Assembly: GCF_014207965.1 (NCBI RefSeq)
Contig: NZ_JACHLM010000002.1
Coordinates: 310,001 to 374,000 of the forward strand
DNA from: Brevundimonas bullata
GTDB lineage: Bacteria; Pseudomonadota; Alphaproteobacteria; Caulobacterales; Caulobacteraceae
Direction: 5' to 3'
Length of the DNA: 64,000 bases
Below, piece after piece: positions 18,099 through 27,550 of the stretch. Position numbers and translations under genes: made by a program. Within the stretch, counting starts at the first letter, position 1. Each line of letters opens with the position of its first letter. Under the pieces are notes generated by a model. It ran no database searches. It was given only the letters and a program-made list of their open reading frames with translations, and had not been told where the DNA came from.

Positions 18099-20510
18099 GT
18101 GAAGATAGCCGAACGCTGGTTCGTTATGGCGGGCGTCGCCTTGCTTGGCGGCATCGCTGTGGCCGGTCTGGTCGTGGCCATCTATGCGGCGTGGGTGCTG
18201 CATGACATGCCGGATGCGTCAGAGCTGGCGGATTACCGTCCGGCGACGGCGACACGCGTGTTTGCGGGCGACGGGACCTTGATCGGCGAGTTCTCGGACG
18301 AGCGGCGCATCTATGTCACCTATGATCAGGTGCCGGATCAGGTGATCCACGCTTTCCTGGCGGCGGAAGACAGCCACTTCTTCCAGCACGGCGGCATCGA
18401 CGTGTCCGGTATCGGCCGGGCCATGTTCAAGAACGTCTTCAATGTCGTGTCGGGGCGGCGGCTGGAGGGCGGTTCGACCATCACCCAGCAGGTGGCCAAG
18501 AACGTCCTGCTGACCAACGAATCCAGCCTGAACCGCAAGCTGAAGGAGGCGATCCTTTCCAGCCGCCTGGAAGCGACCCTGACCAAGGAACAGATCCTCG
18601 AACTGTACCTGAACGAGATCTACCTGGGCTATCGCTCCTACGGCGTGGCTTCGGCAGCCTACAACTATTTCGGCAAGTCGCTGAACCAGCTGACGCCGGA
18701 CGAGGCGGCCTTCCTGGCGGCCCTGCCGAAGGGCCCGAACAACTACAATCCCAAACGTCACCCCGAGGCGGCCAAAGGCCGTCGTGACTGGGTTCTGGGC
18801 GAGATGGCCGACAACAAGTGGCTGACGCAGGAAGAACTGGCGACGGCTCTGGCCCGCCCGCTGAACACCCGCGCGGCGCCGCGTCGCGCCGAATACGCCG
18901 ACGCCGACTTCTTCGTCGAAGAGGCCCGTCGTCGCGCCATCGGCCTGTTCGGTCAGGAAGAGGTCAACCGCGGCGGCTACTACATGCGCACGACGCTGGA
19001 CCCCAAGCTGCAGTCCGCCGCGCGGGACGCCCTGATGAACGGTCTGGAGCGCTATGACCGCCGCCACGGCTGGCGCGGCGCCTGGGGCACGACTGATTTT
19101 GCGCCGGGCTGGCAGGCCGAGGCGCTGAAGAAGAACACGCCGCCCGAACGTCGCACCTGGCAGGCCGCGGCCGTCGAGAGCGTGGTTGGCAACAATGTCC
19201 GCGTCCGTTCAGCCAAGGATGACCGCACCGGCTCTCTGATCGTCTCTGACGCAGCCTGGGCCAACGCCAACCGCCCGCTGAAGCGCGGCGATCTGATCTT
19301 CGTCGAACCGCAGGGCGGTCAGTTCGCGTTGAAACAGGTGCCCGCCGTGAACGGGGCTCTGGTGGCGATTGAACCCCAGTCTGGCCGCGTCCTGGCCATG
19401 GTCGGCGGCTATTCCTACGCCCTGTCCAGCTTCAACCGCGCAACCCAGGCCAAGCGTCAGCCGGGCTCTGCCTACAAGCCCTTCGTCTATGCAGCGGCGC
19501 TGGAAGGCGATTTCAACCCGGCCAGCATCGTGCTGGACGCGCCGATCAGCTTCCCCGGCGGGGCCAATGGCGGCCGCTGGACGCCCGAGAACTACAGCCG
19601 CCAGTATTATGGCCCGCAGTCCCTGCGTCGCGGTTTGGAGCTGTCGCGCAACGTCATGACCGTGCGCCTGGCGCAGGCGGTCGGCATGAAGAACGTGGTC
19701 GATCTGTCCAAGAAGATGGGCGTGGTCGACGACATGTCGCCGAACCTGGCCATGTCGCTGGGGGCAGGGGAAACCACGCCCTATCGCATCACCGCCGCCT
19801 ACGCCGCCTTCGTCAACGGCGGTCGCCGGGTGGATCCCTATCTGATCGAGATGGTTCAGGACCGGAACGGCCAGACCATCCACCGCGCCGACCGTCGCCA
19901 ATGCCGCGATTGCAGCCGTGGCTTCAGCGGTCAGGAGTCGCCTCGCCTGCAAGATCGCGGGACCCAGGTCATCGACCCGATCACTGCCTATCAGATGAGC
20001 TCGATGTTGGAAGGCGTCATCCAGCGCGGCACCGGGGCCGGGGCGCGCAGCCTGGGCCCCTGGGTCGGCGGCAAGACCGGCACGACCAACGAATACCGCT
20101 CGGCCTGGTTCGTCGGCTTCTCCAGCGACATCGTGGTTGGCGTCTTCGTCGGCTTTGACGACAACCGCTCGCTCGGCGGCGGCGAAGCCGGTGCAGCGAC
20201 CGCCGTGCCGATCTTCACCGACTTCATGACGGTCGCCCTGAAGGAACGCCCCGCGCGGCCCTTCGTGCGCCCCAAGAACGCCGTCTTCCGCACGGTCAAC
20301 GGCATCGAGGAAGCCTTCCGTCCGGGCACCGAACGTCAGATCCGTGAAGAGGCGCCGCGTCCGGTTCAGCCAGTGGGTCCGCTGAACTATAACGACGTGA
20401 TCCGCCGCGAGCAGGAGGCTGCGCAGGCCCCTGTGGCCGCCGCGCCGGCGGTCGTCGCACCCCCGCCGCCGAAGAAGCAGCCCGCCGAGGACTTGAGCGG
20501 GCTCTATTGA
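18099..20510 (+). CDS. mrcA: Penicillin-binding protein 1A (class A, bifunctional)
   Basis: This protein polymerizes and cross-links peptidoglycan at the inner membrane. It has about 803 residues with one N-terminal membrane segment. The GT51 domain shows AAEDSHFFQHGGID and GGSTITQQVAKN; the transpeptidase has the SxxK motif SAYK, SRN and KTGTT. The tail is Pro/Ala rich. A CRDC pair between SRN and KTG regions resembles the Cys pair seen in other alphaproteobacterial PBP1A proteins. The GTG at 18099 has GGAG 6 bases upstream and directly precedes the membrane segment; a TTG at 18024 would add 25 residues. Confidence 0.93.
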   Translation: MKIAERWFVMAGVALLGGIAVAGLVVAIYAAWVLHDMPDASELADYRPATATRVFAGDGTLIGEFSDERRIYVTYDQVPDQVIHAFLAAEDSHFFQHGGIDVSGIGRAMFKNVFNVVSGRRLEGGSTITQQVAKNVLLTNESSLNRKLKEAILSSRLEATLTKEQILELYLNEIYLGYRSYGVASAAYNYFGKSLNQLTPDEAAFLAALPKGPNNYNPKRHPEAAKGRRDWVLGEMADNKWLTQEELATALARPLNTRAAPRRAEYADADFFVEEARRRAIGLFGQEEVNRGGYYMRTTLDPKLQSAARDALMNGLERYDRRHGWRGAWGTTDFAPGWQAEALKKNTPPERRTWQAAAVESVVGNNVRVRSAKDDRTGSLIVSDAAWANANRPLKRGDLIFVEPQGGQFALKQVPAVNGALVAIEPQSGRVLAMVGGYSYALSSFNRATQAKRQPGSAYKPFVYAAALEGDFNPASIVLDAPISFPGGANGGRWTPENYSRQYYGPQSLRRGLELSRNVMTVRLAQAVGMKNVVDLSKKMGVVDDMSPNLAMSLGAGETTPYRITAAYAAFVNGGRRVDPYLIEMVQDRNGQTIHRADRRQCRDCSRGFSGQESPRLQDRGTQVIDPITAYQMSSMLEGVIQRGTGAGARSLGPWVGGKTGTTNEYRSAWFVGFSSDIVVGVFVGFDDNRSLGGGEAGAATAVPIFTDFMTVALKERPARPFVRPKNAVFRTVNGIEEAFRPGTERQIREEAPRPVQPVGPLNYNDVIRREQEAAQAPVAAAPAVVAPPPPKKQPAEDLSGLY

Positions 20511-20534
20511 ACCTCTAGTTAGGCCCATTAATCC

Positions 20535-20570
20535 GGCGCGCCTGTTCGCAGGCGCGCCGTTTATTTTCGT
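20535..20570 (+). terminator. Rho-independent terminator after PBP1A
   Basis: The perfect 10-bp GC stem GGCGCGCCTG / CAGGCGCGCC (20535-20544, 20549-20558) closes on a TTCG tetraloop and is followed by GTTTATTTT. It is the clearest forward terminator in the window. Confidence 0.92.
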
Positions 20571-20640
20571 TGCTTTCCCTGTCGGTCCGCACGCGGTGCG
20601 GCCCTGCTTAAGGTAAGGCGTTGTTTCGCAGGAGATTGCG

Positions 20641-21757
20641 ATGAGACCGGATGTCGAGGCCATGAAGGCCGACATCGAGCAGAGCGCCGCTCTGCTCAGG
20701 AGGCGTCTTTGACTGGGATGTCTCGCTTCGAAAACTGGATGAGCTGAACGCTCGGGTCGAAGATCCGACCCTTTGGGACAACCCCGAACAGGCCCAGGCC
20801 GTCAGCCGCGACCGCTCGCGTCTGGAAGCCCAGATCAACAGCGTCCGTGAACTGGAAAGCGCCCTGGAAGAGGGCGTCATGCTGGCTGAAATGGCCGACG
20901 AGGAGGGCGATGAGGCCACCCTCGAGGAGGCCCGCGAGCAACTGCGCGGCGTCAAGGACCGCGCCGCGCGCGCCGAACTGGAAGCCCTGCTGTCCGGCGA
21001 GGCCGACGGCAATGACGCCTATCTGGAAGTGAACTCCGGCGCCGGCGGCACCGAGTCCAACGACTGGGCCGGGATGTTGCTGCGGATGTATTCGCGCTGG
21101 GCCAAGGCCCACGGCTATGAGGTCACCATCGAGGCCATGGAAGAGGGTGAACAGGCGGGGGTCAAGTCGGCCACCATCTTGATCGAAGGCCCCAACGCCT
21201 ATGGATGGCTGAAGTCGGAATCGGGCGTGCACCGTCTGGTCCGCATCAGCCCCTATGACGCGGCGGCCAAGCGGCACACCAGCTTCGCCTCCATCGGCGT
21301 CTCGCCGGTCGTGGACGATACGATCGAAATCGACATCAACCCGTCAGACGTGCGCACCGACACCTATCGCGCGTCCGGCGCGGGCGGCCAGCACATCAAC
21401 AAGACCGACTCAGCGGTGCGTCTGACGCACATTCCGACCAATACGGTTGTCGCCTGTCAGGCCGGCCGTTCGCAGCACCAGAACCGCGACATGGCGTGGA
21501 AGATGCTGCGAGCGCGTCTGTACGAACTGGAACTGCAGAAGCGCGAGGCGGCGGCTCAGGCCCTGGCGGACGCCAAGACGGATATCGGATGGGGACACCA
21601 AATCCGATCCTACGTCCTGCAGCCCTATCAGATGGTCAAGGACCTGCGGACCGAGGTCGAGACCTCGGATACACAAGGGGTTCTGGACGGCGATCTGGAC
21701 GCCTTCATGGGCGCAGCCCTGGCCGCCCGGGTCGGCGAGACCCGCGACGGGAACTAA
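20641..21757 (+). CDS. prfB: Peptide chain release factor 2, programmed +1 frameshift
   Basis: RF2 terminates translation at UGA and UAA. The gene is read in two frames: 23 codons from ATG 20641 to CTT 20709, then an in-frame TGA at 20710-20712. Skipping T20710 continues GAC TGG GAT to the stop at 21757 (total 371 residues, close to E. coli RF2). The C-terminal part has the peptidyl-hydrolysis motif in [16 protein letters not shown]. The stop-recognition tripeptide after VHRLVR reads SPY rather than SPF. The frameshift makes RF2 autoregulate: low RF2 favours the shift. The 20879-21757 stretch alone would be a truncated call. Confidence 0.96.
20698..20712 (+). promoter_or_regulatory. prfB programmed frameshift signal
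   Basis: The internal Shine-Dalgarno-like AGGAGG (20698-20703) is followed by CGT and the slippery CTT TGA C. This is the classic RF2 arrangement: a ribosome-binding string three bases before CUU, which re-pairs one base forward at a weak UGA-C stop context. Confidence 0.95.
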
Positions 21758-21790
21758 AAAAAGGGGCGGCCGGCGGGCCGCCCCTTTTCA
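21755..21790. terminator. Bidirectional terminator between prfB and bactofilin
   Basis: The stem AAGGGGCGGCC / GGCCGCCCCTT (21761-21771, 21776-21786) has a 4-base loop, an A run on the left and a T run on the right. It can terminate both convergent genes. Confidence 0.9.
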
Positions 21791-21808
21791 TATGTGCGAG
21801 GCGCCGGA

Positions 21809-22366
21809 TCAGACGGCGGGCTTGGCTTCCGCCTTCTCAGCCTTGGGCGCGGAGAGAGCCGCCGGCTTTTCCGGGGCGTCCAGCATGTTGGCGCCTGGGG
21901 TGTCGCGCTTGGCCTGGGTGCAGCGGCCCTGGAACCAGGCGCCCTGTTCGATCGACAACTGCTCCTGGGTGATGTCGCCCTCAATGCGGGCGGTGGCGAA
22001 CAGCTTGACCTGCTTGGCGACGATGGCGCCCGAGACGCGACCGCGCACATCCAGAACGTCAGCGTGGACCGTGCCTTCAACCGAGCCGCCTTCACCGATA
22101 GTGACGCGCACGACCCGGATGTCGCCCTTGAGCGAGCCGTCGACCTGAAGCTCGCCTGCGCCCGAGATGTTGCCTTCATATTTTACGCCGGACGACAGGG
22201 TCGACAGGCTGGACGAACGCGAACTGGCCGCCGGGCGCGAAGGCTCGGTCGGGCGGGGCGCTGCCGGTGCAACTGAGGGCGTGGCGGCGGGCGTCGATTC
22301 CGGTGCGGGCGGAATGCCCATGCCGCTGGACGGGCTGTTATCGAATGGCTTGCTCTTGTTGAACAT
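21809..22366 (-). CDS. Bactofilin
   Basis: Bactofilins are beta-helical polymer-forming cytoskeletal proteins; in Caulobacter they recruit PBPs and shape the stalk. The 185-residue protein has a Pro/Ala/Ser-rich N terminus (1-55), the bactofilin core from GVKYEGNISGAGELQVDGSLKGD (read as a family signature) to about residue 145, and a Lys/Ala-rich tail. Proximity to the PBP1A gene fits a role in wall synthesis. BacA versus BacB cannot be decided from sequence here. The ATG at 22366 is unambiguous. Confidence 0.92.
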   Translation of the reverse strand: MFNKSKPFDNSPSSGMGIPPAPESTPAATPSVAPAAPRPTEPSRPAASSRSSSLSTLSSGVKYEGNISGAGELQVDGSLKGDIRVVRVTIGEGGSVEGTVHADVLDVRGRVSGAIVAKQVKLFATARIEGDITQEQLSIEQGAWFQGRCTQAKRDTPGANMLDAPEKPAALSAPKAEKAEAKPAV

Positions 22367-22481
22367 GGTGCTCTCCGCATCTCGCCAGCAAGGCCGGCCT
22401 AATCCTACTGTAGCCCCTTGGCGGGCAGTTAGGGTCAGGTCGATGCAGGAGGCAAGCTTGGCCTGAACGCATTTCCACCGA

Positions 22482-22949
22482 TCAGAGAGACTGGGCCGCT
22501 TCCAGCACCTGTTCGGCGTGGCCCTTGACCTTGACGTTGCGCCAGACGCGGCGGACCAGACCCGCGCCGTCGATCAGGAATGTGGCGCGTTCGACGCCCA
22601 TATATTCCCGGCCATAGAGCTTCTTCATGACCCAGACGCCGTAGGCCTCGCAGACGACGCCGTCCTCGTCCGAGCCGAGAATGACCTTGAGATCGTGCTT
22701 GGCCTTGAAGCGGTCGAGCTTCTTAACCGCATCGCGTGAGACGCCGATGACGACAGCATTGGCGGCGCCGAACGCATCGGCCAGGGCCGAGAAGTCCAGA
22801 CCCTCGGTCGTGCAGCCGGGGGTGTCGGCCTTGGGATAGAAGTAGAGGACGACCGACTTGCCCTTCAGGCCGGCCAGCGTGACGCGGGCGTCGCCGTCGG
22901 TGGCGAGGTCGAACGCAGGAGCGGTCTGGCCTTCGGTGATGTCGGTCAC
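22482..22949 (-). CDS. bcp: Peroxiredoxin, Bcp/PrxQ type
   Basis: This is a thiol peroxidase of 155 residues that reduces hydrogen and organic peroxides in the cytoplasm. The thioredoxin-fold active site is YFYPKADTPGCTTEG with peroxidatic Cys46. The usual PrxQ resolving Cys five residues later is Leu, so this is a 1-Cys or atypical variant; one other Cys is in DGVVCEAYG. The GTG at 22949 has GGGAG 7 bases upstream and matches family starts; the longer frame to 23021 is not supported. Confidence 0.9.
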   Translation of the reverse strand: MTDITEGQTAPAFDLATDGDARVTLAGLKGKSVVLYFYPKADTPGCTTEGLDFSALADAFGAANAVVIGVSRDAVKKLDRFKAKHDLKVILGSDEDGVVCEAYGVWVMKKLYGREYMGVERATFLIDGAGLVRRVWRNVKVKGHAEQVLEAAQSL

Positions 22950-23065
22950 GGTTGTTCTCCCTGTAGAGGCGCTGTGAAGTCTGTCGTCATTTTCGGGCCT
23001 GCTTCGAGCATCGAGAAGCACCGACGCCGTTATGCCCGCTGCGGGCTTTTACTCGACCAGCGAGC

Positions 23066-23098
23066 GTCTGGATCCCTGGCACAAGGCCGGGGATGACG
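23066..23098. repeat. GGATCCC...GGGGATGACG intergenic palindromic repeat
   Basis: The arms ATCCC-T-GGC and GCC-G-GGGAT flank a 5-base loop and are followed by GACG. This CTGGATCCC...GGGATGACG pattern is a recurrent intergenic palindrome in alphaproteobacterial genomes, from general knowledge. Its function is not established; it lies between tyrS and bcp. Confidence 0.6.
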
Positions 23099-23116
23099 CG
23101 AACCGTAGGGGCGGGC

Positions 23117-24373
23117 CTAGACAGGCTTGACCAGGACGATCTTCTTCTTGCCGGCGGCCAGCTTCAGCACGCCGTCGGCGTTGACGTCGGAGGCCTCGAT
23201 CAGGCGCGCGCCGTCAGCGATGGCTTCGTCATTGAGACGCAAGCCCCCGCCCTGGGCCAGGCGACGAGCCTCGCCGTTGGAAGTGCTGAGACCGGCCTTG
23301 GTGACGACGGCGGCGATCATGGCGCCGATCACCTCGTCGCGCGGCAGCTCAACGGTCGGCAGGTCAGCCGAAAGCTGGCCCTTTTCGAAGGCGGCTTCGG
23401 CGGCGGCGCGAGCGGCGTGGGCGGCCTCCGAGCCGTGCAGCATGGAGGTCGCGGCGTCGGCCAGGGCCTTCTTGGCCTCGTTGATGCCGGCGCCTTCCAT
23501 GGCTTCGTAAAGCGCGATCTGGTCCAGCGGCAGGTCGGTGAACAGGCGCATGAAGCGACCGACGTCCGCGTCCTCGGCATTGCGCCAGAACTGCCAGTAG
23601 TCATAGGGGCTGAGCTGCTCGGCGTTCAGCCAGATCGCGCCCTGAGCGGTCTTGCCCATCTTGCCGCCCGAAGCGGTCGTCAGCAGCGGCGTGGTCAGGC
23701 CGAAGGAGGCCTTCTGATCGACGCGGCGCACCAGATCGACGCCCGAGGTGATATTGCCCCACTGGTCCGAGCCGCCCATCTGCAGCGTCACGTTCAGCGA
23801 ACGGTTCAGCTCCAGGAAGTCCACCGACTGCATCAGCATGTAGTTGAATTCGAGGAAGGTCATCGGCTGCTCGCGCTCGAGGCGCAGCTTGACCGAGTCG
23901 AAGCTCAGCATCCGGTTGATGGTGAAATGCGTGCCGTAGTCGCGCAGGAACTCGACGTAGCCGAACTTGGACAGCCAGTCGTTGTTATCGACCATGACGG
24001 CGTCGGACGGGCCATCGCCGAAGGTCAGGAACTTCTCGAACACGGTCTTGATCGAAGCGATGTTGGCCTGGATCGTCTCGTCGTTCAGTTGCGGGCGCGA
24101 GGCGTCCTTGCCGGTGGGGTCGCCGACCTTGGTCGTGCCGCCGCCCATGAGGACCACGGGCTTGTGCCCGGCCTGCTGCAGGCGGCGCAGCATCATGATC
24201 TGGATCAGGCTGCCGACGTGCAGCGACGGCGCCGTGGCGTCGAAGCCGATATAGGCCGTCACGATTCCCGTCGAGGCGGCCTCGTCCAGCTCCACCGGGT
24301 GGGTCACCTGATGGATATAGCCGCGCGATTGCAGGGTTTTGAGGAAGTCGGACTTGAAGGCTTGGTCGGTCAT
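23117..24373 (-). CDS. tyrS: Tyrosyl-tRNA synthetase
   Basis: This class I aminoacyl-tRNA synthetase charges tRNA-Tyr in the cytoplasm. The 418-residue protein has [16 protein letters not shown] (HIGH variant), [28 protein letters not shown] and the KMSKS-type loop GGKMGKT. A C-terminal S4 RNA-binding domain contains [16 protein letters not shown]. It is divergent from anmK across 184 bases, a linkage common in alphaproteobacteria by my recollection. Confidence 0.96.
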   Translation of the reverse strand: MTDQAFKSDFLKTLQSRGYIHQVTHPVELDEAASTGIVTAYIGFDATAPSLHVGSLIQIMMLRRLQQAGHKPVVLMGGGTTKVGDPTGKDASRPQLNDETIQANIASIKTVFEKFLTFGDGPSDAVMVDNNDWLSKFGYVEFLRDYGTHFTINRMLSFDSVKLRLEREQPMTFLEFNYMLMQSVDFLELNRSLNVTLQMGGSDQWGNITSGVDLVRRVDQKASFGLTTPLLTTASGGKMGKTAQGAIWLNAEQLSPYDYWQFWRNAEDADVGRFMRLFTDLPLDQIALYEAMEGAGINEAKKALADAATSMLHGSEAAHAARAAAEAAFEKGQLSADLPTVELPRDEVIGAMIAAVVTKAGLSTSNGEARRLAQGGGLRLNDEAIADGARLIEASDVNADGVLKLAAGKKKIVLVKPV

Positions 24374-24557
24374 GGACGGCTCCGTAGCAGGGATGCCGGC
24401 GGCCGTCTTCCTTGTCGAGGAAGTCGCACCGCCAGCGAAGGCGGCACGAGATCGCGGCCGCTCGCTAGCTCAGCGAACGGTAATACAGGCCGGAAAGGGC
24501 GCGGGCGGCGATCATGGGCGCTAGCTACGGCGTGCGTGACGTGGCAGTCAACCCGCC

Positions 24558-25700
24558 ATGACGACCACCTCCTCGACAAAGACCCTTCGCGTGCTCGGTT
24601 TCATGACCGGCACCTCGCTCGACGCCGTCGACATGGCGGTGATCGAAACCGACGGCGAAAACATCATCAGCTTCGGCCCCGCGGGCGAGATGAAGCTGGA
24701 CGCCGAGACGCGCGCCATCATCGAGGACGCTATCGAGGACGCTCTGGACTGGGAGCGTGACGAGGAAGAACCCGACAGCTTCGAGGACGCCCGCATGGCG
24801 GTGGCCGACGCCCATCTGGCGGCGGCGCTCAGCTTCATGGCGGTGAACGGCGTCAAGGCCAGCGCCCTGGATCTGATCGGGGTGCATGGCCAGACGGTGC
24901 TGCACGAGGCGCCGACGCCGGACTTGCCGGGGCGCACGGTGCAACTGATCGACGCCCTGAGCGTGGCCGAGGGGCTGGGCGTGCGCACGGCCCATGATTT
25001 CCGCAGCGCGGACGTGGCGGCGGGCGGGCAGGGTGCGCCCCTGGCGCCGGTCTATCACGCGGCTCTGGTGCGGAAATCGGGCCTGAGCGGGCCGGTCGCC
25101 GTGCTGAACCTGGGCGGGGTCGGCAACATCACCTTGGTCCGCGCTGACGGCGGTCTGGAAGCTTTCGACACCGGCCCGGCCAACGGCATGGTCGATTTGC
25201 TGGTCCAGTCGCGCGGCAAGAAGCGCATGGATGAGGGCGGCAAGCTGGCGGCGGCGGGGACGGTCGATCAGCCTGTTCTGGCCGCCTATCTGGCGCATCC
25301 GTATTTTGCAGCGACGGGGCCGAAGTCGCTGGACCGGTTCGACTTCTCGCTGGACCCGGTGGCGGGGCTGTCGCTGGAGGACGCGGCGGCGACGCTGACG
25401 GCCTTTGCGGCCGAGGCCGTGGCTCTGGGCGTGGCGCGCTGTTCCGAGAAACCGACCAAGGTCGTGGTCTGCGGCGGCGGGCGGCATAATCCGGTGCTGC
25501 TGGCGGCGATCCGCGAGCGCGCGGGCGTGCCGGTGACGACCGCCGAGGACGAGGGCTGGCGCGGGGATTCCATCGAGGCCGAAGCCTTCGCCTTCCTGGC
25601 CGCGCGCTGTCTGCTGGGCCTGCCGATCAGCTTCCCCGACACGACGGGCGTGCCTGAACCGATGACGGGCGGCCGCATCGTGGAGCCCGGCGAACAGTGA
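24558..25700 (+). CDS. anmK: Anhydro-N-acetylmuramic acid kinase
   Basis: AnmK converts 1,6-anhydro-MurNAc from peptidoglycan turnover to MurNAc-6-phosphate with ATP. The 380-residue protein has the ATP-binding GFMTGTSLDAVDMAVI at the N terminus, LIGVHGQTVLHEAP, VAVLNLGGVGNITLV, AFDTGPANGMVD and VVVCGGGRHNPVLL, all family signatures. It overlaps the next gene by four bases (GTGA). It uses products of the lytic transglycosylase encoded at 14524. Confidence 0.95.
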   Translation: MTTTSSTKTLRVLGFMTGTSLDAVDMAVIETDGENIISFGPAGEMKLDAETRAIIEDAIEDALDWERDEEEPDSFEDARMAVADAHLAAALSFMAVNGVKASALDLIGVHGQTVLHEAPTPDLPGRTVQLIDALSVAEGLGVRTAHDFRSADVAAGGQGAPLAPVYHAALVRKSGLSGPVAVLNLGGVGNITLVRADGGLEAFDTGPANGMVDLLVQSRGKKRMDEGGKLAAAGTVDQPVLAAYLAHPYFAATGPKSLDRFDFSLDPVAGLSLEDAAATLTAFAAEAVALGVARCSEKPTKVVVCGGGRHNPVLLAAIRERAGVPVTTAEDEGWRGDSIEAEAFAFLAARCLLGLPISFPDTTGVPEPMTGGRIVEPGEQ

Positions 25701-26656
25701 ACCTGATGCAGTCCCAGCGCTTCTGGGGCGTCGCCAGCGGCATGGCGGCGGGCGCCTTGTGGGGGCTGGTCTTCCTGGCGCCCAAGGTCGCGCCCGAAGC
25801 CTCGCCCATGATGCTGACAGCGGGGCGCTATCTGGCCTACGGCCTGATCGCGGCCCTGTTGATCGCGCCACGCTGGCGACGGGTCGCGACAGTGCTGGAC
25901 TGGAAGGCGTGGCGGGCGCTGGCTTGGTTGAGCCTGGCCGGCAACATCGTCTATTTCGTCTTTCTGGTGGTCGGCGTCCATTTCGCCGGGGTCGGCGCCT
26001 CGGCCCTGATCGTCGGCATGGTGCCGGTCGTGGTAGCGCTGTGGGGGCTGAAGGACAGGGACTCGCCGCCGCTGGCGCGCGTGGCCCCGCCCATCGCGAT
26101 TGCGGCCCTGGCGGTCGGCCTGATCGGTTGGGAATCCCTCAGCCGAGGCGGCGGCGCGGGTCAGGACGGGGTTCAGACCCTGATCGGCTTGGGCTGCGCG
26201 CTGGCGGCCCTGCTGTCGTGGTCCGCCTTTGCGGTCGGCAACAGCCGCTGGATGGGGCGTTTGCCGGAAATCTCGCCACATGACTGGTCGCTGTTGACCG
26301 GAGTGGTGACCGGCGGGTTCGCGCTTTTGTTGGCCATCCCGGCGGTCCTGACCATGGGCGTCTGGTCGAGCGAAGGATGGCTGCGCTTCATCGGCGTCAG
26401 TTTCACCGTCGCCGTTTTCGCCTCTATCATCGGCAACGCCTTCTGGAACCAGGCCAGCCGCCTTCTGCCCCTGACCATGCTGGGCCAGATGATCGTGGCT
26501 GAGACCTTGTTCGCCTTCCTCTACGGCTTCCTGTGGGAAGGGCGCGGGCCGACTGTGGTCGAGATCATCGCCATGATCCTGATGGTCGTCAGCGTCGTCT
26601 GGTGCGTGCGTGCGCACCGCCCGGCGGCGATCGCTGCGGCGGAGGGCGAGCATTAG
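25697..26656 (+). CDS. EamA/DMT-family transporter
   Basis: This 319-residue inner-membrane protein has about 10 predicted helices in two EamA repeats, seen in GMAAGALWGLVFLAPKV and in the second half around FASIIGNAFWNQASRLLP, LTMLGQMIVAETLFAFLYGF and the C-terminal VVEIIAMILMVVSVVW. DMT exporters move amino acids, nucleotides or other metabolites; the substrate is not readable. The GTG at 25697 overlaps the anmK stop; an ATG nine bases later is an alternative start. Co-transcription with anmK is likely. Confidence 0.86.
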   Translation: MNLMQSQRFWGVASGMAAGALWGLVFLAPKVAPEASPMMLTAGRYLAYGLIAALLIAPRWRRVATVLDWKAWRALAWLSLAGNIVYFVFLVVGVHFAGVGASALIVGMVPVVVALWGLKDRDSPPLARVAPPIAIAALAVGLIGWESLSRGGGAGQDGVQTLIGLGCALAALLSWSAFAVGNSRWMGRLPEISPHDWSLLTGVVTGGFALLLAIPAVLTMGVWSSEGWLRFIGVSFTVAVFASIIGNAFWNQASRLLPLTMLGQMIVAETLFAFLYGFLWEGRGPTVVEIIAMILMVVSVVWCVRAHRPAAIAAAEGEH

Positions 26657-26714
26657 TCGAACGACGTAATTCTGCCTGAAATCTACAGCTTCAATCCTGA
26701 AAGGGGAGAGGCTG

Positions 26715-27410
26715 ATGATAGCTTTCGTATTTGTGCTGGCCTTGGTTCAGGCCGGGCTAGCAGCGCCATCTACCGTGCTTGATGCCGAAGCACGCGCCAA
26801 GATCGCGCCTGTCTTGGCGGTCCTCGCAGACGAACAAAAACGTCAGACTGAAGCGCCGCCGCCAGCTGACGATACAGAACGCTTCCTGCGGATGTATCGG
26901 TTGGATCAGATCGGCCGCAAGGCCATGCAAGACGTTGATCTGAGCGACCTGCCTTTGGATCAGGCAAAGGCGGCTGAGGGCGCCATGTGGGCGGCGCAAA
27001 GTGCTGTTGATGACGCCAATCTCGACGCCTTGCTGAAGATGCTGCCCTCCGAGGGGTGGTTCTATAAAAGCCTATATGGCGAAGGGCCGTCGCAGACCGC
27101 CTTTCTCATCATTCAACACTCTGACCTTGAGCAATGGCGTCGCTTCGTGCCGGTTCTCGAGCCGCTAGTTGCGACGGGCGAAGTCGATGGGCAGCAGTTC
27201 GGCCTGATGTACGACCGTCTGGCCATCAACGAGAACCGGCCCCAGCGTTACGGCACGCAGATGGCGTGCAAGGATGGCCGCTGGGTCATTGACCGCGAGA
27301 ATCTTGAGGACCCCGTCAACGCCGACAAGCGGCGAGCCGAAATGGGTTTCCGCCAGACGCTGGCGGAGTACGAAACCAACTTCGCGCACTATCCGCCCTG
27401 CACCCCCTGA
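26715..27410 (+). CDS. Secreted DUF6624-like protein
   Basis: This is a 231-residue protein with a signal peptide (about residues 1-17, cleaved near LAAPS). The second half contains IIQHSDLEQWRRFVPVLEPL, YDRLAINENRPQRYGTQM and the nearby CKDGRW, the pattern I associate with DUF6624 proteins. No enzymatic role is known to me. The ribosome site AGGGGAGAGG lies a few bases upstream of the ATG. Base composition is visibly less GC-rich than its neighbours, which could mean recent acquisition. It stands alone, downstream of the EamA gene. Confidence 0.75.
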   Translation: MIAFVFVLALVQAGLAAPSTVLDAEARAKIAPVLAVLADEQKRQTEAPPPADDTERFLRMYRLDQIGRKAMQDVDLSDLPLDQAKAAEGAMWAAQSAVDDANLDALLKMLPSEGWFYKSLYGEGPSQTAFLIIQHSDLEQWRRFVPVLEPLVATGEVDGQQFGLMYDRLAINENRPQRYGTQMACKDGRWVIDRENLEDPVNADKRRAEMGFRQTLAEYETNFAHYPPCTP

Positions 27411-27550
27411 GGGCAGCGTTCTGAACGTCCCGGTCAGTTTCGCGTTCTAGGCACAGCGGACCGGGCCCCTCTGGCGACCCCTGGTCGTGATGTCGGGCCG
27501 CGCCGGTCGTCCGTTCGGGCGTCGGCGGCGCATGCGGTCCAGAGGCGGTG

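Noticed and set aside
20710..20712. In-frame TGA early in prfB suggesting a pseudogene
   Set aside because: The AGGAGG-CGT-CTT-TGA-C context is the programmed frameshift, and the downstream frame is full length.
23035..23050. GCCCGCTGCGGGC-TTTTA hairpin as a terminator
   Set aside because: It faces the plus direction where no gene ends, and its loop is only three bases; left unassigned.
27411..27550. Possible yybP-ykoY manganese riboswitch before the TerC gene
   Set aside because: The conserved core strings and paired elements are not present in these 140 bases.
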